NCBI GenBank assembly: GCA_963760965.1
Contig: CAVXEW010000013.1
Coordinates: forward strand, 62,001-126,000
DNA: 64,000 nt
Origin: Pararhizobium_B sp963760965
GTDB lineage: Bacteria; Pseudomonadota; Alphaproteobacteria; Rhizobiales; Rhizobiaceae
Direction of reading: 5' to 3'
Of the stretch, positions 44,404-54,420 are shown in pieces. The position numbers and the translations under genes were made by a program. Position 1 is the first letter of the stretch. Every line of letters starts with the position of its first letter. The notes under the pieces were generated by a model that saw only the letters and a program-made list of their open reading frames with translations, was not told where the DNA came from and did not search any database.

Positions 44404-45914
44404 GCGCACTGCCTGAAACGACGGACGTCCTGATCGTCGGATCGGGCATGGGCGGAGCCACGATCGCTGCGGGGCTGGCCGGCTCCGGCGCCAGGGTGGC
44501 AATACTGGAGCGCGGCCGCCAGCTTCCCGATTCTCCGGCGGCGCGCGACACGCGGGCGATTTTCGTCGATGGCGTGTGGCGGCCCAAGGAGAGCTGGATC
44601 GGAGCCGACGGCAGGGAGTTCAATCCCGGAAACTACTACTATGTCGGCGGCAACTCGAAGTTCTACGGTGCGGTTCACCTGCGCTACCGCGAGGGCGATT
44701 TCGAGGCATTCGAGACGCCTGGCGGACTGTCGCCGGCGTGGCCGATTCCCTATTCCGATCTTGAGCCGTGGTACGGAAGGGCCGAGCGACTGTTCCAGGT
44801 TCACGGGCAAGCCGGCGAAGACCCGGTCGAACCGGCGAGGTCGTCTCCCTATCCCTGCCCACCGGTGCCCGACGAGCCGGCCATCGCCAGGGTGAGGGAA
44901 AGGCTGAAGGCCGCCGGCCTGAAGCCGTTCACGCTGCCTCTCGCCGTCGACATCGAGCGATGGCTCGAGCACGGGCAGACGCCCTGGGACGCCTATCCCG
45001 ACACACGCTCCGGCAAGTTCGACGCAGAGACCGCGGCGCTTGCCACGGCACTGCGGAGCCCGGACGTGACGCTTCATACGGACACACTCGCAGAGAGGCT
45101 GTTGCTCGATGCCGACGGCAGGCGCGTTTCCGGCGTCGAGGTCGTTTGGGGTGGAGAGCGTCGCAAGATCGCCGCACGTTTCGTCGTGCTCTCGGCGGGG
45201 GCGGTGAATTCCGCGGCGTTGCTCCTGCGCTCCGCCGCGGGTTCATGTCCTGCGGGCGTCGCCAACCGATCCGACGTGGTCGGCCGTCACTTCATGAACC
45301 ACAATTCATCTGCCATGCTCGCCGTCGATCCGCGGGAGCGCAACGATTCCGTCTATCAGAAGACGCTCGGGATCAACGACTTCTATTTCGAGGACCAGGG
45401 CCGCAAGACGCCGCTCGGCAACGTCCAGCTTCTCGGGCGCGTCACCGCGCCGATCCTGAAGTCGAACCTTCCGCGCGTGCCGGAAGGCTTGCTTTCCATG
45501 CTTTCGGCTCGTGCCGTCGACTGGTATCTGATGAGCGAGGACCTGCCTCATCCCGACAGCCGCGTGACCATCGACGGTCGCAGGATCCGGCTCGACTGGC
45601 GACGCTCCAACATGCAGGCGCACGAAGGGCTGAAACGGCGGATGAAGGAGCGCTTCCGGGCAGCGGGCTACCCGATCGTTCTGTCGCGCACATTCGACCG
45701 GCGGACGCCCTCGCACCAGTGCGGCACCGTCGTCTTCGGCAACGACCCGGCGAAGTCGGCGCTCGATCCGTTCTGCAGGGCCCACGATCACGACAACCTC
45801 TTCGTGGTGGACGCTTCCTTCCTGCCGACCTCGGCGGCGGTCAACCCGGCCCTGACTATCGCCGCGCAGGCGCTGAGGGTGGCCGACCATATCGTGTCGA
45901 CGGAGTTGCGCTGA
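44400..45914 (+). CDS. GMC oxidoreductase, sugar/glycoside dehydrogenase-like
   Basis: A 504-residue FAD enzyme: VLIVGSGMGGATIAAGLAGS at residues 10-29, YYYVGGNSKFYGAVHLRYRE, and the C-terminal DNLFVVDASFLPTSAAVNPA with PSHQCGTVVFG. The GGN-K-YGA pattern is that of GMC sugar dehydrogenases rather than choline dehydrogenase. No signal peptide, so cytoplasmic unless carried by a partner. It overlaps the ATPase gene by four bases. Likely oxidises a hydroxyl of the imported sugar or polyol. Confidence 0.88.
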   Translation: MSALPETTDVLIVGSGMGGATIAAGLAGSGARVAILERGRQLPDSPAARDTRAIFVDGVWRPKESWIGADGREFNPGNYYYVGGNSKFYGAVHLRYREGDFEAFETPGGLSPAWPIPYSDLEPWYGRAERLFQVHGQAGEDPVEPARSSPYPCPPVPDEPAIARVRERLKAAGLKPFTLPLAVDIERWLEHGQTPWDAYPDTRSGKFDAETAALATALRSPDVTLHTDTLAERLLLDADGRRVSGVEVVWGGERRKIAARFVVLSAGAVNSAALLLRSAAGSCPAGVANRSDVVGRHFMNHNSSAMLAVDPRERNDSVYQKTLGINDFYFEDQGRKTPLGNVQLLGRVTAPILKSNLPRVPEGLLSMLSARAVDWYLMSEDLPHPDSRVTIDGRRIRLDWRRSNMQAHEGLKRRMKERFRAAGYPIVLSRTFDRRTPSHQCGTVVFGNDPAKSALDPFCRAHDHDNLFVVDASFLPTSAAVNPALTIAAQALRVADHIVSTELR

Positions 45915-46687
45915 TGGCCGGCGGAAGACGCCCCGTCGCCCTCGTCACCGGTGGCTGCCGCGGCATCGGCCTCGGCATCGCCCGCGCGCTCGCGGGGACG
46001 GGCTTCGACCTTGCGATCACGGACCGGACGATCGGCGAAGACGGCGAGGCTGCGGCAGGAGGGCTTCGTGCCCTCGGAGCCGAGGTCCGGCTCCGCCAGT
46101 CGGATATCTCCGACGTGGCGCGCCATCCGGACACGATCGCTGCCATTGTGGAAGAGGCGGGAGCCATCGACTGTCTCGTCAACAACGCCGGCATGGGGGC
46201 GGTCGTCCGCGGCGACTTCGTCGACATGACCGCGGAGAATTTCGACGCGGTCGTGGCGACGAACCTGCGTGGCACGATCTTCTTCACCCAGGCCGTGCTG
46301 CGCACGATGCTGGCGACGACCGGCGGCCATCCGCGTTCGATCGTCAACATCACCTCGGTATCCGCGGTGATGAGTTCGCCGGAGCGCCTCGACTACTGCA
46401 TCACGAAGGCCGGCCTTTCCGCGTTTTCCCAGGGGCTGGCGCTCCGGCTGGCGGAGACGGGCATTGCCGTCTTCGAGGTCCGGCCGGGCATCATCCGCTC
46501 GAACATGACGGCCGGTGTCTCCGGGAAGTACGACCGGCTCATCGCCGATGGGCTCGTGCCGGCCAGGCGCTGGGGCGAGCCGGCGGACGTGGGCGCGATC
46601 GTCGCGGGGCTGGCCTCCGGCCGGTTCGGCTTCGCGACCGGCTCGGTGGTCAATGCCGACGGGGCCCTGTCGATACCGCGGCTGTAG
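45914..46687 (+). CDS. Short-chain dehydrogenase/reductase
   Basis: A 257-residue classical SDR: coenzyme motif VTGGCRGIGLGIARAL, NNAG at about 90, catalytic serine in NITSVSA and Y-x3-K in DYCITKAG. The Asp in AITDRT after the second strand suggests NAD preference. The start overlaps the GMC stop. The relatives include 3-ketoacyl-ACP reductase-like enzymes acting on sugar acids. Confidence 0.93.
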   Translation: MAGGRRPVALVTGGCRGIGLGIARALAGTGFDLAITDRTIGEDGEAAAGGLRALGAEVRLRQSDISDVARHPDTIAAIVEEAGAIDCLVNNAGMGAVVRGDFVDMTAENFDAVVATNLRGTIFFTQAVLRTMLATTGGHPRSIVNITSVSAVMSSPERLDYCITKAGLSAFSQGLALRLAETGIAVFEVRPGIIRSNMTAGVSGKYDRLIADGLVPARRWGEPADVGAIVAGLASGRFGFATGSVVNADGALSIPRL

Positions 46688-46705
46688 GCAGCCAAGAGGA
46701 TTGAG

Positions 46706-48337
46706 ATGAGATACGACTACATCATCGTCGGCGCCGGCCCGGCCGGTTGCGTGCTCGCCAACAGGCTGAGCGAGGACCAGGCCGTCAACGTATTGCTCCT
46801 GGAAGCGGGCGGAAGCGACCGCAATCCCCTGTTCCACTGGCCGGCGGGCTTCGCGAAGATGACGAAGGGCCTCGGAAGCTGGGGCTGGGAGACCGTCCCG
46901 CAGAAGCACATGAAGGGCCGCGTCCTGCGCTACACCCAGGCAAAAGTCATCGGCGGCGGCTCGTCGATCAATGCCCAGATCTATACGCGCGGCAACGCCC
47001 GCGACTACGACGCATGGGCCGAGGAGGAGGGGCTTGCCGGCTGGAGCTACCGCGACGTCCTGCCCTATTTCAAGCGGGCGGAAGACAACCAGCGTTTCGC
47101 CAACGACTTCCACGGTTATGGCGGGCCGCTCGGCGTTTCGAACCCGTCGGCGCCGCTGCCCATCTGCGAGGCCTATTTCAAGGCCGCGCAGGAGCTCGGC
47201 ATCCCCTACAATCCGGATTTCAATGGGGCCTTGCAGGCCGGCGTCGGCTACTACCAGCTCACCCAGCGCGATGCCCGCCGCTCATCGGCGGCGATGGCCT
47301 TTGTCGCGCCGGTCAGGGAACGCGGGAACCTCGAGGTCCGCACGGATGCCGCCGCCCTCAGGGTCGTGGTCGAGAAAGGCCGTGCGACCGGTGTCGAGAT
47401 CGCCGAAGGCACGGGCTCCACGCGCATCCTTCGTGCCGAGCGGGACATCATCGTCTCGTCCGGGGCGATCGGTTCGCCGAAGCTGCTGCAGCAATCGGGG
47501 ATCGGACCCGCCGAAGAACTGCGGAAAGCCGGGGTCGAGGTCGTCCACGACCTGCCGGGGGTCGGCTCGAACTTGCAGGACCATCTCGACCTCTTCGTCA
47601 TCTGCGAGTGCACCGGCGACCATACCTACGACAAGTACGTAAAGCCTCGGCACGCGGCCCTCGCCGGCCTGCAATACCTGATGCTGAAGAGCGGGCCGGT
47701 CGCCTCGAGCCTCTTCGAGACCGGCGGCTTCTGGTATGTCGACGAAGCCTCCGCGGCTCCCGACGTCCAGTTCCATCTCGGTCTCGGCTCCGGCATCGAG
47801 GCGGGCGTGGAGAAGCTGAAGAACGCCGGCGTCACGCTGAACTCGGCCTATCTGCATCCGCGCTCGCGCGGCACCGTGCGGCTCAGGAGTGCCGATCCGG
47901 CCGACGCGCCTCTGATCGACCCGAACTACTTTTCCGACCCGCACGATCTGGCGATGTCGCTGAAGGCGCTTCGGCTTGCGCGCGACATCATGCGGCAGAA
48001 CGCGCTGAAGCCTTTCGTCCTGCGGGAGGCGCTTCCCGGTCCGGACGCCGATTCCGACGACGCCCTGTTCGACTATGCCTGCCGTTCGGCCAAGACCGAC
48101 CACCATCCGGTCGGAACCTGCCGCATGGGAAACGACGAAATGGCCGTCGTGACGCCGGACCTGAAGGTGCGCGGCATCGAGGGCCTGCGGGTCTGCGATT
48201 CCTCCGTCATCCCGCGCATACCGTCGTCAAACACCAACGCCCCGACCATCATGGTCGGCGAGAAGGGGTCGGACATCATCCTGGAGAGGGATCCGCTTCC
48301 CCCGGCGGTCTTCAGGCAGGAACGCGAGATCGCCTGA
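46706..48337 (+). CDS. GMC-family oxidoreductase, choline/alcohol dehydrogenase-like
   Basis: A 543-residue FAD alcohol dehydrogenase of BetA type: YDYIIVGAGPAGCVLANRLS, GGGSSINAQIYTRGNARDYD, the histidine pair in KTDHHPVGTCRMG, and the C-terminal RIPSSNTNAPTIMVGEKGSD. Last gene of the LacI operon. With an aldehyde dehydrogenase in the same operon it may oxidise a primary alcohol to an aldehyde. The substrate is probably not choline, as no bet genes accompany it. Confidence 0.92.
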   Translation: MRYDYIIVGAGPAGCVLANRLSEDQAVNVLLLEAGGSDRNPLFHWPAGFAKMTKGLGSWGWETVPQKHMKGRVLRYTQAKVIGGGSSINAQIYTRGNARDYDAWAEEEGLAGWSYRDVLPYFKRAEDNQRFANDFHGYGGPLGVSNPSAPLPICEAYFKAAQELGIPYNPDFNGALQAGVGYYQLTQRDARRSSAAMAFVAPVRERGNLEVRTDAAALRVVVEKGRATGVEIAEGTGSTRILRAERDIIVSSGAIGSPKLLQQSGIGPAEELRKAGVEVVHDLPGVGSNLQDHLDLFVICECTGDHTYDKYVKPRHAALAGLQYLMLKSGPVASSLFETGGFWYVDEASAAPDVQFHLGLGSGIEAGVEKLKNAGVTLNSAYLHPRSRGTVRLRSADPADAPLIDPNYFSDPHDLAMSLKALRLARDIMRQNALKPFVLREALPGPDADSDDALFDYACRSAKTDHHPVGTCRMGNDEMAVVTPDLKVRGIEGLRVCDSSVIPRIPSSNTNAPTIMVGEKGSDIILERDPLPPAVFRQEREIA

Positions 48338-48484
48338 GGCGCGGGCCGATGATCGCGGTAGCCGTTCGCTGCGACGGGCCTTCGCCTCCTCCAGGCGAAG
48401 CCTGCGCGCCGAAGCCGGGGGGCGGTCGGCGCAGCCCGCAGGAACTGTCCGGTCGCGGGTTGTCGCGCGAACCTTCCCAATTGA

Positions 48485-48501
48485 TGCGTCAATCTGACGC
48501 A
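48485..48501. promoter_or_regulatory. Inverted repeat, candidate operator of the Liv-type importer
   Basis: TGCGTCA (48485-48491), ATC, TGACGCA (48495-48501): perfect 7-bp arms with a 3-base spacer, a form typical of GntR-family operators. About 200 bases before the binding-protein start. Confidence 0.5.
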
Positions 48502-48516
48502 CATGCTCAGATGGCT

Positions 48517-48530
48517 TGACCCCGGGGTCA
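48517..48530. repeat. 14-bp perfect palindrome
   Basis: TGACCCCGGGGTCA, immediately downstream of the dyad at 48485-48501. Could be a second operator half-set or the end of the upstream transcript; no T-run follows. Confidence 0.4.
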
Positions 48531-48532
48531 GG

Positions 48533-48550
48533 GGCGGGAATGATCCCGCC
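48533..48550 (+). repeat. Hairpin upstream of the Liv-type binding protein gene
   Basis: GGCGGGA (48533-48539), ATGA, TCCCGCC (48544-48550). A stable stem without a T-run, so a true terminator of the upstream operon is unlikely; a leader structure is possible. Confidence 0.4.
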
Positions 48551-48694
48551 AGCGGTAAAGTTTGGGAGGAAACTATATCGCGCTGGCCAATCGCCAGGAT
48601 GGTGCGCCGCGCACGCTTCCCGCGGCAAGGACCTGTTGTGCCTGCCGGTCCGTCGCCGGCCAACCATCGGAAGCGCTGGAGGAGGAGCCCAAGA

Positions 48695-49951
48695 ATGAAG
48701 ATCAGAAAACCCATCGAGATCCGTCGGCGCGATCTTCTGCGCCTGACCGCTGTTGCCGGTGCCGCCCAGCTCGCAGCACCGTTCGTCGTCACCGCGAAAG
48801 CGGCCGACACCGTCAAGTTCGGCCTGGACAACCCGTTCACGGGAACCTACGCGGAACTCGGCAAGAACGAGAAAATCGGCTGCGAACTCGCGATCGAGGA
48901 AATCAATGCCAAGGGCGGCATCCTCGGCAGGAAGGCAGAGCTGCTCTCGGAAGATTCGACGAGCACGAACACGGGAACCGCGGTCCAGAAGGCGCACAAG
49001 CTCATCGACCGCGACAAGGTCAACTTCATCCTCGGCAACGTCAACTCGGCCATGGCGCTCGCCATCGGCGAGGTCACTGCCCAGGCCGGCGTTCTCCACA
49101 TCGTCACTGGCGGCCACACCGACGCCGTTACCGGGACCGACTGCCACTGGAACGTCTTCCGCGTCTGCAACACCACGCGCATGGAGACCAATTCCGTGTC
49201 GAAGGTGCTCTTCGACAAGTTCGGCAAGAAATGGTACTTCCTCACGCCCGACTATGCCTTCGGGCATACGCTTCAGCAGGGCTTCGAGGCGAGCCTGAAG
49301 GAGTTCGGGGGAACCGAGGTCGGTGCGTCGCTGACCCCGCTCGGGACGACGGATTTCTCCTCATACCTGATCAAGGCGCAGGCGGCCAATCCGGACGTCA
49401 TCATCTTCCTGCAGGCCGGCCAGGACGCGGTCAACGCGCTGAAGCAGGCCGTGCAGTTCGGTTTCGACAAGAAGTTCCACATCGCCGGCGCCCAGCAGGA
49501 ACTCGAGGTGCTCGAGGGCCTGCCGGAGAACGCCCGCATCGGCACCTGGGTGTTCGAGTGGTACTGGAACCAGCCGAACGTGCCGCATGTCGCCGACTTC
49601 GTGGCCGCCATCAAGAAAAAGACGGGAAAGGTCCCGACGGCACGCCACTGGTTCGGCTACGTGTCGTGCTGGACCTGCGCCCACATCGCGAACGAGACGA
49701 AGTCGCTGGACGCCGTGAAGCTTTCGAAGGCCCTGGAAGGGTGGACGCTGCCGCCCGAGATCGCGCTGATGCCGAACAAGGTGTTCTACCGGAAGGGCGA
49801 CCACCAGCTCATGCCGGACCTCTATGTCGGACACGCCGTTTCAAAGGGCGCCAAGCCGGAGGACCTGTTCCACGTCGACTCCATCGTCCAGGGCGTCAAG
49901 GCGGCGCCGACGGTCGAGGCGACCGGCTGCCACATCAAGTGGCCGTCCTGA
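48695..49951 (+). CDS. Branched-chain-type ABC transporter substrate-binding protein
   Basis: A 418-residue periplasmic binding protein of the Leu/Ile/Val family (Peripla_BP_6). A Tat-like signal (IEIRRRDLLRLTAVAGAAQL) is cleaved near AKA at residue 35; the mature part opens TVKFGLDNPFTGTYAELGKN. FLTPDYAFGHTLQQGFEASL is typical of the amide/urea and aromatic-ligand subgroup. GGAGGAGG precedes the start. A rho-independent terminator follows, before the permease genes. Confidence 0.92.
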   Translation: MKIRKPIEIRRRDLLRLTAVAGAAQLAAPFVVTAKAADTVKFGLDNPFTGTYAELGKNEKIGCELAIEEINAKGGILGRKAELLSEDSTSTNTGTAVQKAHKLIDRDKVNFILGNVNSAMALAIGEVTAQAGVLHIVTGGHTDAVTGTDCHWNVFRVCNTTRMETNSVSKVLFDKFGKKWYFLTPDYAFGHTLQQGFEASLKEFGGTEVGASLTPLGTTDFSSYLIKAQAANPDVIIFLQAGQDAVNALKQAVQFGFDKKFHIAGAQQELEVLEGLPENARIGTWVFEWYWNQPNVPHVADFVAAIKKKTGKVPTARHWFGYVSCWTCAHIANETKSLDAVKLSKALEGWTLPPEIALMPNKVFYRKGDHQLMPDLYVGHAVSKGAKPEDLFHVDSIVQGVKAAPTVEATGCHIKWPS

Positions 49952-49964
49952 CGGCGAAAACGAG

Positions 49965-49994
49965 GGGCGCCGCGTCGATTGCGGCGCCCTTTTT
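49965..49994 (+). terminator. Rho-independent terminator (probably partial)
   Basis: GGGCGCCGC (49965-49973), seven-base loop, GCGGCGCCC (49981-49989), then TTTTT (49990-49994). Canonical form. As the livHMGF genes follow, it probably lowers their expression relative to the binding protein. Confidence 0.8.
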
Positions 49995-50109
49995 CGCTGC
50001 TCGGGCAAGATCATAAACAGACGCTTGCCGCCGGCCGCCGGATTGCGGGTCCCGCTGCGAACCGCGGGACCGGATGCGGTTTCGCCGCGGAGGTCATGAT
50101 GGAGAGGGC

Positions 50110-50979
50110 ATGACGCAGCTCATACTGTTCAATGTGTTCAACGGGCTCATCATAGGCGCATTCTATGCCCTGATGGCGCTCGGCCTGTCGCTGATCCTCA
50201 ACCTGTCCGGCGTGATCAACTTCGCGCATGGCGGCTTTCTGGCAATCGGTGCCTACCTTGCCTTCACCCTGATCCCCTATATCGGGTTCTGGGGCGCGCT
50301 CATCGTCGCGCCCGTGCTGACCGCCGTCATCGGGCTGATCATCGAGCGCCTGCTGATCCGCCGCCTTTACGGCCGCGATCCGCTCTACAGCCTGCTTCTG
50401 ACCTTCGGGCTCGCGTTCATGATCGAGGACGGCACGCGCTACATCTGGGGGGCCCAGACACTGCCCTTTGCCGTGCCGGACTGGCTTTCCTCGCCGCTCA
50501 GCGCCCAGTACTTCTTCCTGACCGGCTACCGGCTGTTCATGGTCGTGCTGGTGGTCGTGGCCGTTGCCGCGCTGTTCTTCATCCTGAGCCGGACGCGGCT
50601 CGGCCTGCGCATCCGTGCAGGCAGCCAGGACCTCGAGACCGTGTCCGTCCTCGGCGTCAACGTGCGCATCCTGCGCAACCTGAATTTCGGCCTCGGCATC
50701 TACCTTGCCGGACTGGCGGGGGTCCTCGCCGCGGGCATGCTCGGACTGCAGCCGACGATCGGCAGCGAACTGATCATGCCGAGCTTCGTGGCGATCATCA
50801 TCGGCGGCCTCGGCAGCCTCACCGGCACGCTGCTCGGCGGGCTTCTCATCGGCATGGCTTCCGGCCTGACGGCCACCTACTTTCCCTCCGCTTCGGAGGC
50901 CGTGATCTACGTCATGATGGCGCTGGTCCTGCTCGTCAGGCCGCGTGGTCTTCTCGGAGAGGAAGGACGCATCCAGTGA
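50110..50979 (+). CDS. Branched-chain-type ABC transporter permease (LivH)
   Basis: A 289-residue LivH permease: ILFNVFNGLIIGAFYALMAL at the N-terminus, SGVINFAHGGFLAIGAY, and the cytoplasmic loop TRLGLRIRAGSQDLETVSVL. Start at 50110 after GGAGAGGGC. The stop overlaps the GTG start of the LivM-type gene. About eight membrane spans. Confidence 0.93.
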   Translation: MTQLILFNVFNGLIIGAFYALMALGLSLILNLSGVINFAHGGFLAIGAYLAFTLIPYIGFWGALIVAPVLTAVIGLIIERLLIRRLYGRDPLYSLLLTFGLAFMIEDGTRYIWGAQTLPFAVPDWLSSPLSAQYFFLTGYRLFMVVLVVVAVAALFFILSRTRLGLRIRAGSQDLETVSVLGVNVRILRNLNFGLGIYLAGLAGVLAAGMLGLQPTIGSELIMPSFVAIIIGGLGSLTGTLLGGLLIGMASGLTATYFPSASEAVIYVMMALVLLVRPRGLLGEEGRIQ

Positions 50980-51923
50980 AGAAGCCAGAACAGATCGCGG
51001 GCACGGCGCTGGTCGCCCTGCTGCTTCTCACGATGCCCTACTGGATAGGCTATATCGGCGGCTACACCTCGCTCGGAAGCCGGGTCCTGGTGCTCGGCCT
51101 CGCGGCGATGTCGCTGAATTTCCTGCTCGGTTTCACGGGAGTGCTCTCCTTCGGGCATGCCGCCTATTTCGGCCTCGGCGCCTATGGCATGGGGCTGACG
51201 ATCAAGTATCTCGTCCCCAGCACGCTCGCCGGCATGGGCGTCGGCATCGTCACCGCGGCGGTGGCGGCCGCCATCGTCGGGGTCCTCATCGTGCGGCTCA
51301 GGGGCGTCTATTTCGCGATGGTGACGATCGCCTTCGGCCAGGTGTTCTATTTCATCGCCTTCCGCTGGAACAACGTGACGGGCGGCGACGACGGCCTGTC
51401 GGGATGGTCGCGCCAGCCGATCGATCTGGGCCTCGCGACGATCGACATCCGCGATCCGATGATCTTCTACTACTTCGTGCTCTTCTGGTTCGCCGTCGCG
51501 GCGCTCCTCATGGCCCTGCTGCTGAACTCGCCGTTCGGGCGGACTTTGCTCGCGATCCGCGAGAACGAGCGCCGGGCGCGCTTCATCGGCATTCCGATCG
51601 AGCAGCATATCTGGCTGAGCTGGGTGATCTCCTGCTTTTTCGTCGGGCTCTCCGGAACGCTCTACGCCCTGCTCAACAACTTCGCCGATCCTCACGACCT
51701 TCGATGGGACCAGTCGGGCGACTTCGTGATCATGGCGGTCCTCGGCGGCATGCGATCCTTCTGGGGACCGCTGATCGGCGCGGCGATCTTCGTCGTCCTG
51801 CAGGACTACATATCCAGCCAGACGGAGAACTGGATGTCGTTCATCGGACTGTTCTTCGTGCTCATCGTGCTGTTCTTCCCGCGGGGCGTTCTTGGTCTCA
51901 TCCGCAAGAGGAGTGCCGCGTGA
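50976..51923 (+). CDS. Branched-chain-type ABC transporter permease (LivM)
   Basis: A 315-residue LivM permease with FLLGFTGVLSFGHAAYFGLG, GVYFAMVTIAFGQVFYFIAF and the loop SPFGRTLLAIRENERRARFI. GTG start coupled to the upstream permease stop, and the end coupled to the GTG of the LivG gene. Confidence 0.93.
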   Translation: MKKPEQIAGTALVALLLLTMPYWIGYIGGYTSLGSRVLVLGLAAMSLNFLLGFTGVLSFGHAAYFGLGAYGMGLTIKYLVPSTLAGMGVGIVTAAVAAAIVGVLIVRLRGVYFAMVTIAFGQVFYFIAFRWNNVTGGDDGLSGWSRQPIDLGLATIDIRDPMIFYYFVLFWFAVAALLMALLLNSPFGRTLLAIRENERRARFIGIPIEQHIWLSWVISCFFVGLSGTLYALLNNFADPHDLRWDQSGDFVIMAVLGGMRSFWGPLIGAAIFVVLQDYISSQTENWMSFIGLFFVLIVLFFPRGVLGLIRKRSAA

Positions 51924-52669
51924 GCTTTCTGGAAATCAACAACGTCTCCAAGCATTTCGGCAGCCTGGTCGCGGTAAACGGGGTGTCGATGCGGGTAGAG
52001 GAGGGCGAGCTGCGCGCCATCATCGGCCCCAACGGCGCCGGCAAGACGACCTTCTTCAACCTGATCAGCGGCTTTCTGACGCCGACATCCGGCAAGATCG
52101 TGTTCGACGGCCAGGACGTCACCGACATGAAGCCTGCGCATCGCGTCGGCCTCGGCATGGCCAGGACGTTCCAGGTCACCGAGATCTTCCCCGAACTGAG
52201 CATTGCCGAGAACCTGCGCATTCCCGTGGAAGTCGCCGCCGGCCGCCGCTTGCGGCCGTGGATCGGGGCCGTCGAGGAGCGGGCCGCCGTGGCCAGGGTG
52301 GACGAGCTGATGGCGATGGGAGGCCTGACGGAAAAGGCTGACCGCATGGTCGGCGAGCTGTCGCATGGCGACCAGCGGGCAACCGAGATCATGATGGCGA
52401 TCGCGCTGAAGCCGCGCCTTCTCCTGCTCGACGAGCCGACTGCGGGCATGGGCGACCAGGAAACCTTCGACATCACCCAGCTGATCCGCAAGCTGCACAA
52501 GGAGGAGAAGCTGACCGTGGTCCTGATCGAGCACGACATGCGCGTCGTCTTCCATCTCGCCGACCGCATCATGGTGCTTGCGGAAGGTGCACCGCTCGCC
52601 GAGGGCACGGCGAAGGAAATCGCCGCGAACGAGGCGGTGCAGACCGCCTATCTGGGGACGGCGGCATGA
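51920..52669 (+). CDS. Branched-chain-type ABC transporter ATP-binding protein (LivG)
   Basis: A 249-residue ATPase: Walker A IIGPNGAGKTTFFNLIS, Walker B LLLLDEPTAGMG, switch VLIEHDMRVVFHLADR. The signature region reads ELSHGDQRATEIMMAI, the usual divergent LivG form. GTG start at 51920, which matches the family N-terminus (SFLEINNVSKHFGSLVAV). Confidence 0.94.
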   Translation: MSFLEINNVSKHFGSLVAVNGVSMRVEEGELRAIIGPNGAGKTTFFNLISGFLTPTSGKIVFDGQDVTDMKPAHRVGLGMARTFQVTEIFPELSIAENLRIPVEVAAGRRLRPWIGAVEERAAVARVDELMAMGGLTEKADRMVGELSHGDQRATEIMMAIALKPRLLLLDEPTAGMGDQETFDITQLIRKLHKEEKLTVVLIEHDMRVVFHLADRIMVLAEGAPLAEGTAKEIAANEAVQTAYLGTAA

Positions 52670-53394
52670 GCGAAATCATCCTCGAGGCGAAGGGCCTCCA
52701 CACCTTCTATGGCAAGAGCCACATCCTGCACGGCGTCGACCTCGAGGTCCGCGAGGGACAGATCGTGACCGTGCTCGGTCGCAACGGCGCCGGCAAGACG
52801 ACGACGCTCAGGAGCCTCGTCGGGCTGACGCCGGCGCGCGAGGGAACGATCAGCGTCTTCGGGCAGACGACCACCGCATGGTCGCCCTATCGAATCGCCG
52901 GCCTCGGGGTCGGCTACGTGCCGGAAGGACGGCGAATCTTCTCCAACCTCACCGTGGAGGAGAACCTCAAGGTACCGGTCGAGCGCCCGGGGCCCTGGAC
53001 GATCGAGCGGATCTACGAGCTCTTCCCGCGCCTGAAGGAACGCCGGTCGAACCGCGGGCGCCAGCTATCCGGCGGGGAGCAGGAAATGCTGTCGATCTCG
53101 CGGGCGTTGCTCCTGAATCCGCGCCTGATCATGCTGGACGAGCCTTCGCAGGGACTGGCGCCCTTCATCGTGCAGGAAGTCTTCAAGGTGGTCGTCGCCG
53201 CCCGAGACGAAGGGATTTCCGTCCTGCTGGTCGAGCAGAACGTGCGGGCGGCACTGGCGATCGCCGATCACGCCTTCGTTCTCGATGACGGGCACACTGT
53301 CTTCTCCGGACCGGTCAGCGAATTCGCGCAGGACGAGGAGCGCATCCGGGAGCTTGCCGGCGCCAGCGCGAAGGAGTGGACGCCGCCCACCTGA
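52666..53394 (+). CDS. Branched-chain-type ABC transporter ATP-binding protein (LivF)
   Basis: A 242-residue ATPase: Walker A VLGRNGAGKTTTLRSL, GVGYVPEGRRIFSNLTVEEN, signature LSGGEQEMLSISRALL, Walker B LIMLDEPSQGLAP. Overlaps the LivG gene by ATGA. Completes a five-component importer. Confidence 0.94.
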   Translation: MSEIILEAKGLHTFYGKSHILHGVDLEVREGQIVTVLGRNGAGKTTTLRSLVGLTPAREGTISVFGQTTTAWSPYRIAGLGVGYVPEGRRIFSNLTVEENLKVPVERPGPWTIERIYELFPRLKERRSNRGRQLSGGEQEMLSISRALLLNPRLIMLDEPSQGLAPFIVQEVFKVVVAARDEGISVLLVEQNVRAALAIADHAFVLDDGHTVFSGPVSEFAQDEERIRELAGASAKEWTPPT

Positions 53395-53508
53395 GGGGAA
53401 GTCCCTTCCGGAGAGCCCAGGGTCCGGCCTTTTTCGTCGACGGCCGCCGTATCCGGCCTAGACTGCCGGAAAGGCGGGCGATGCGGCGCGGCGAGGAGCG
53501 ATTCGGCA

Positions 53509-54330
<822 letters not shown>

Positions 54331-54420
54331 CGCTGCCGGGCAATCCCGACTGTACCGTCGCTCGAAATGGTTGCCTTCCAGGAACGAAACAGGGCCTGAG
54401 CGCTCACGGGAGATTGTCGC

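Larger units (their letters stand above)
48338..48694. other. 357-bp intergenic region with tandem dyads
   Basis: No gene is supported here. The first 140 bases are GC-rich without signals I recognise. From 48485 to 48550 there are three separate dyads (listed individually), and the strong GGAGGAGG before the binding-protein start lies near 48679. It separates the LacI operon from the branched-chain-type importer and probably holds the importer promoter. Confidence 0.6.
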
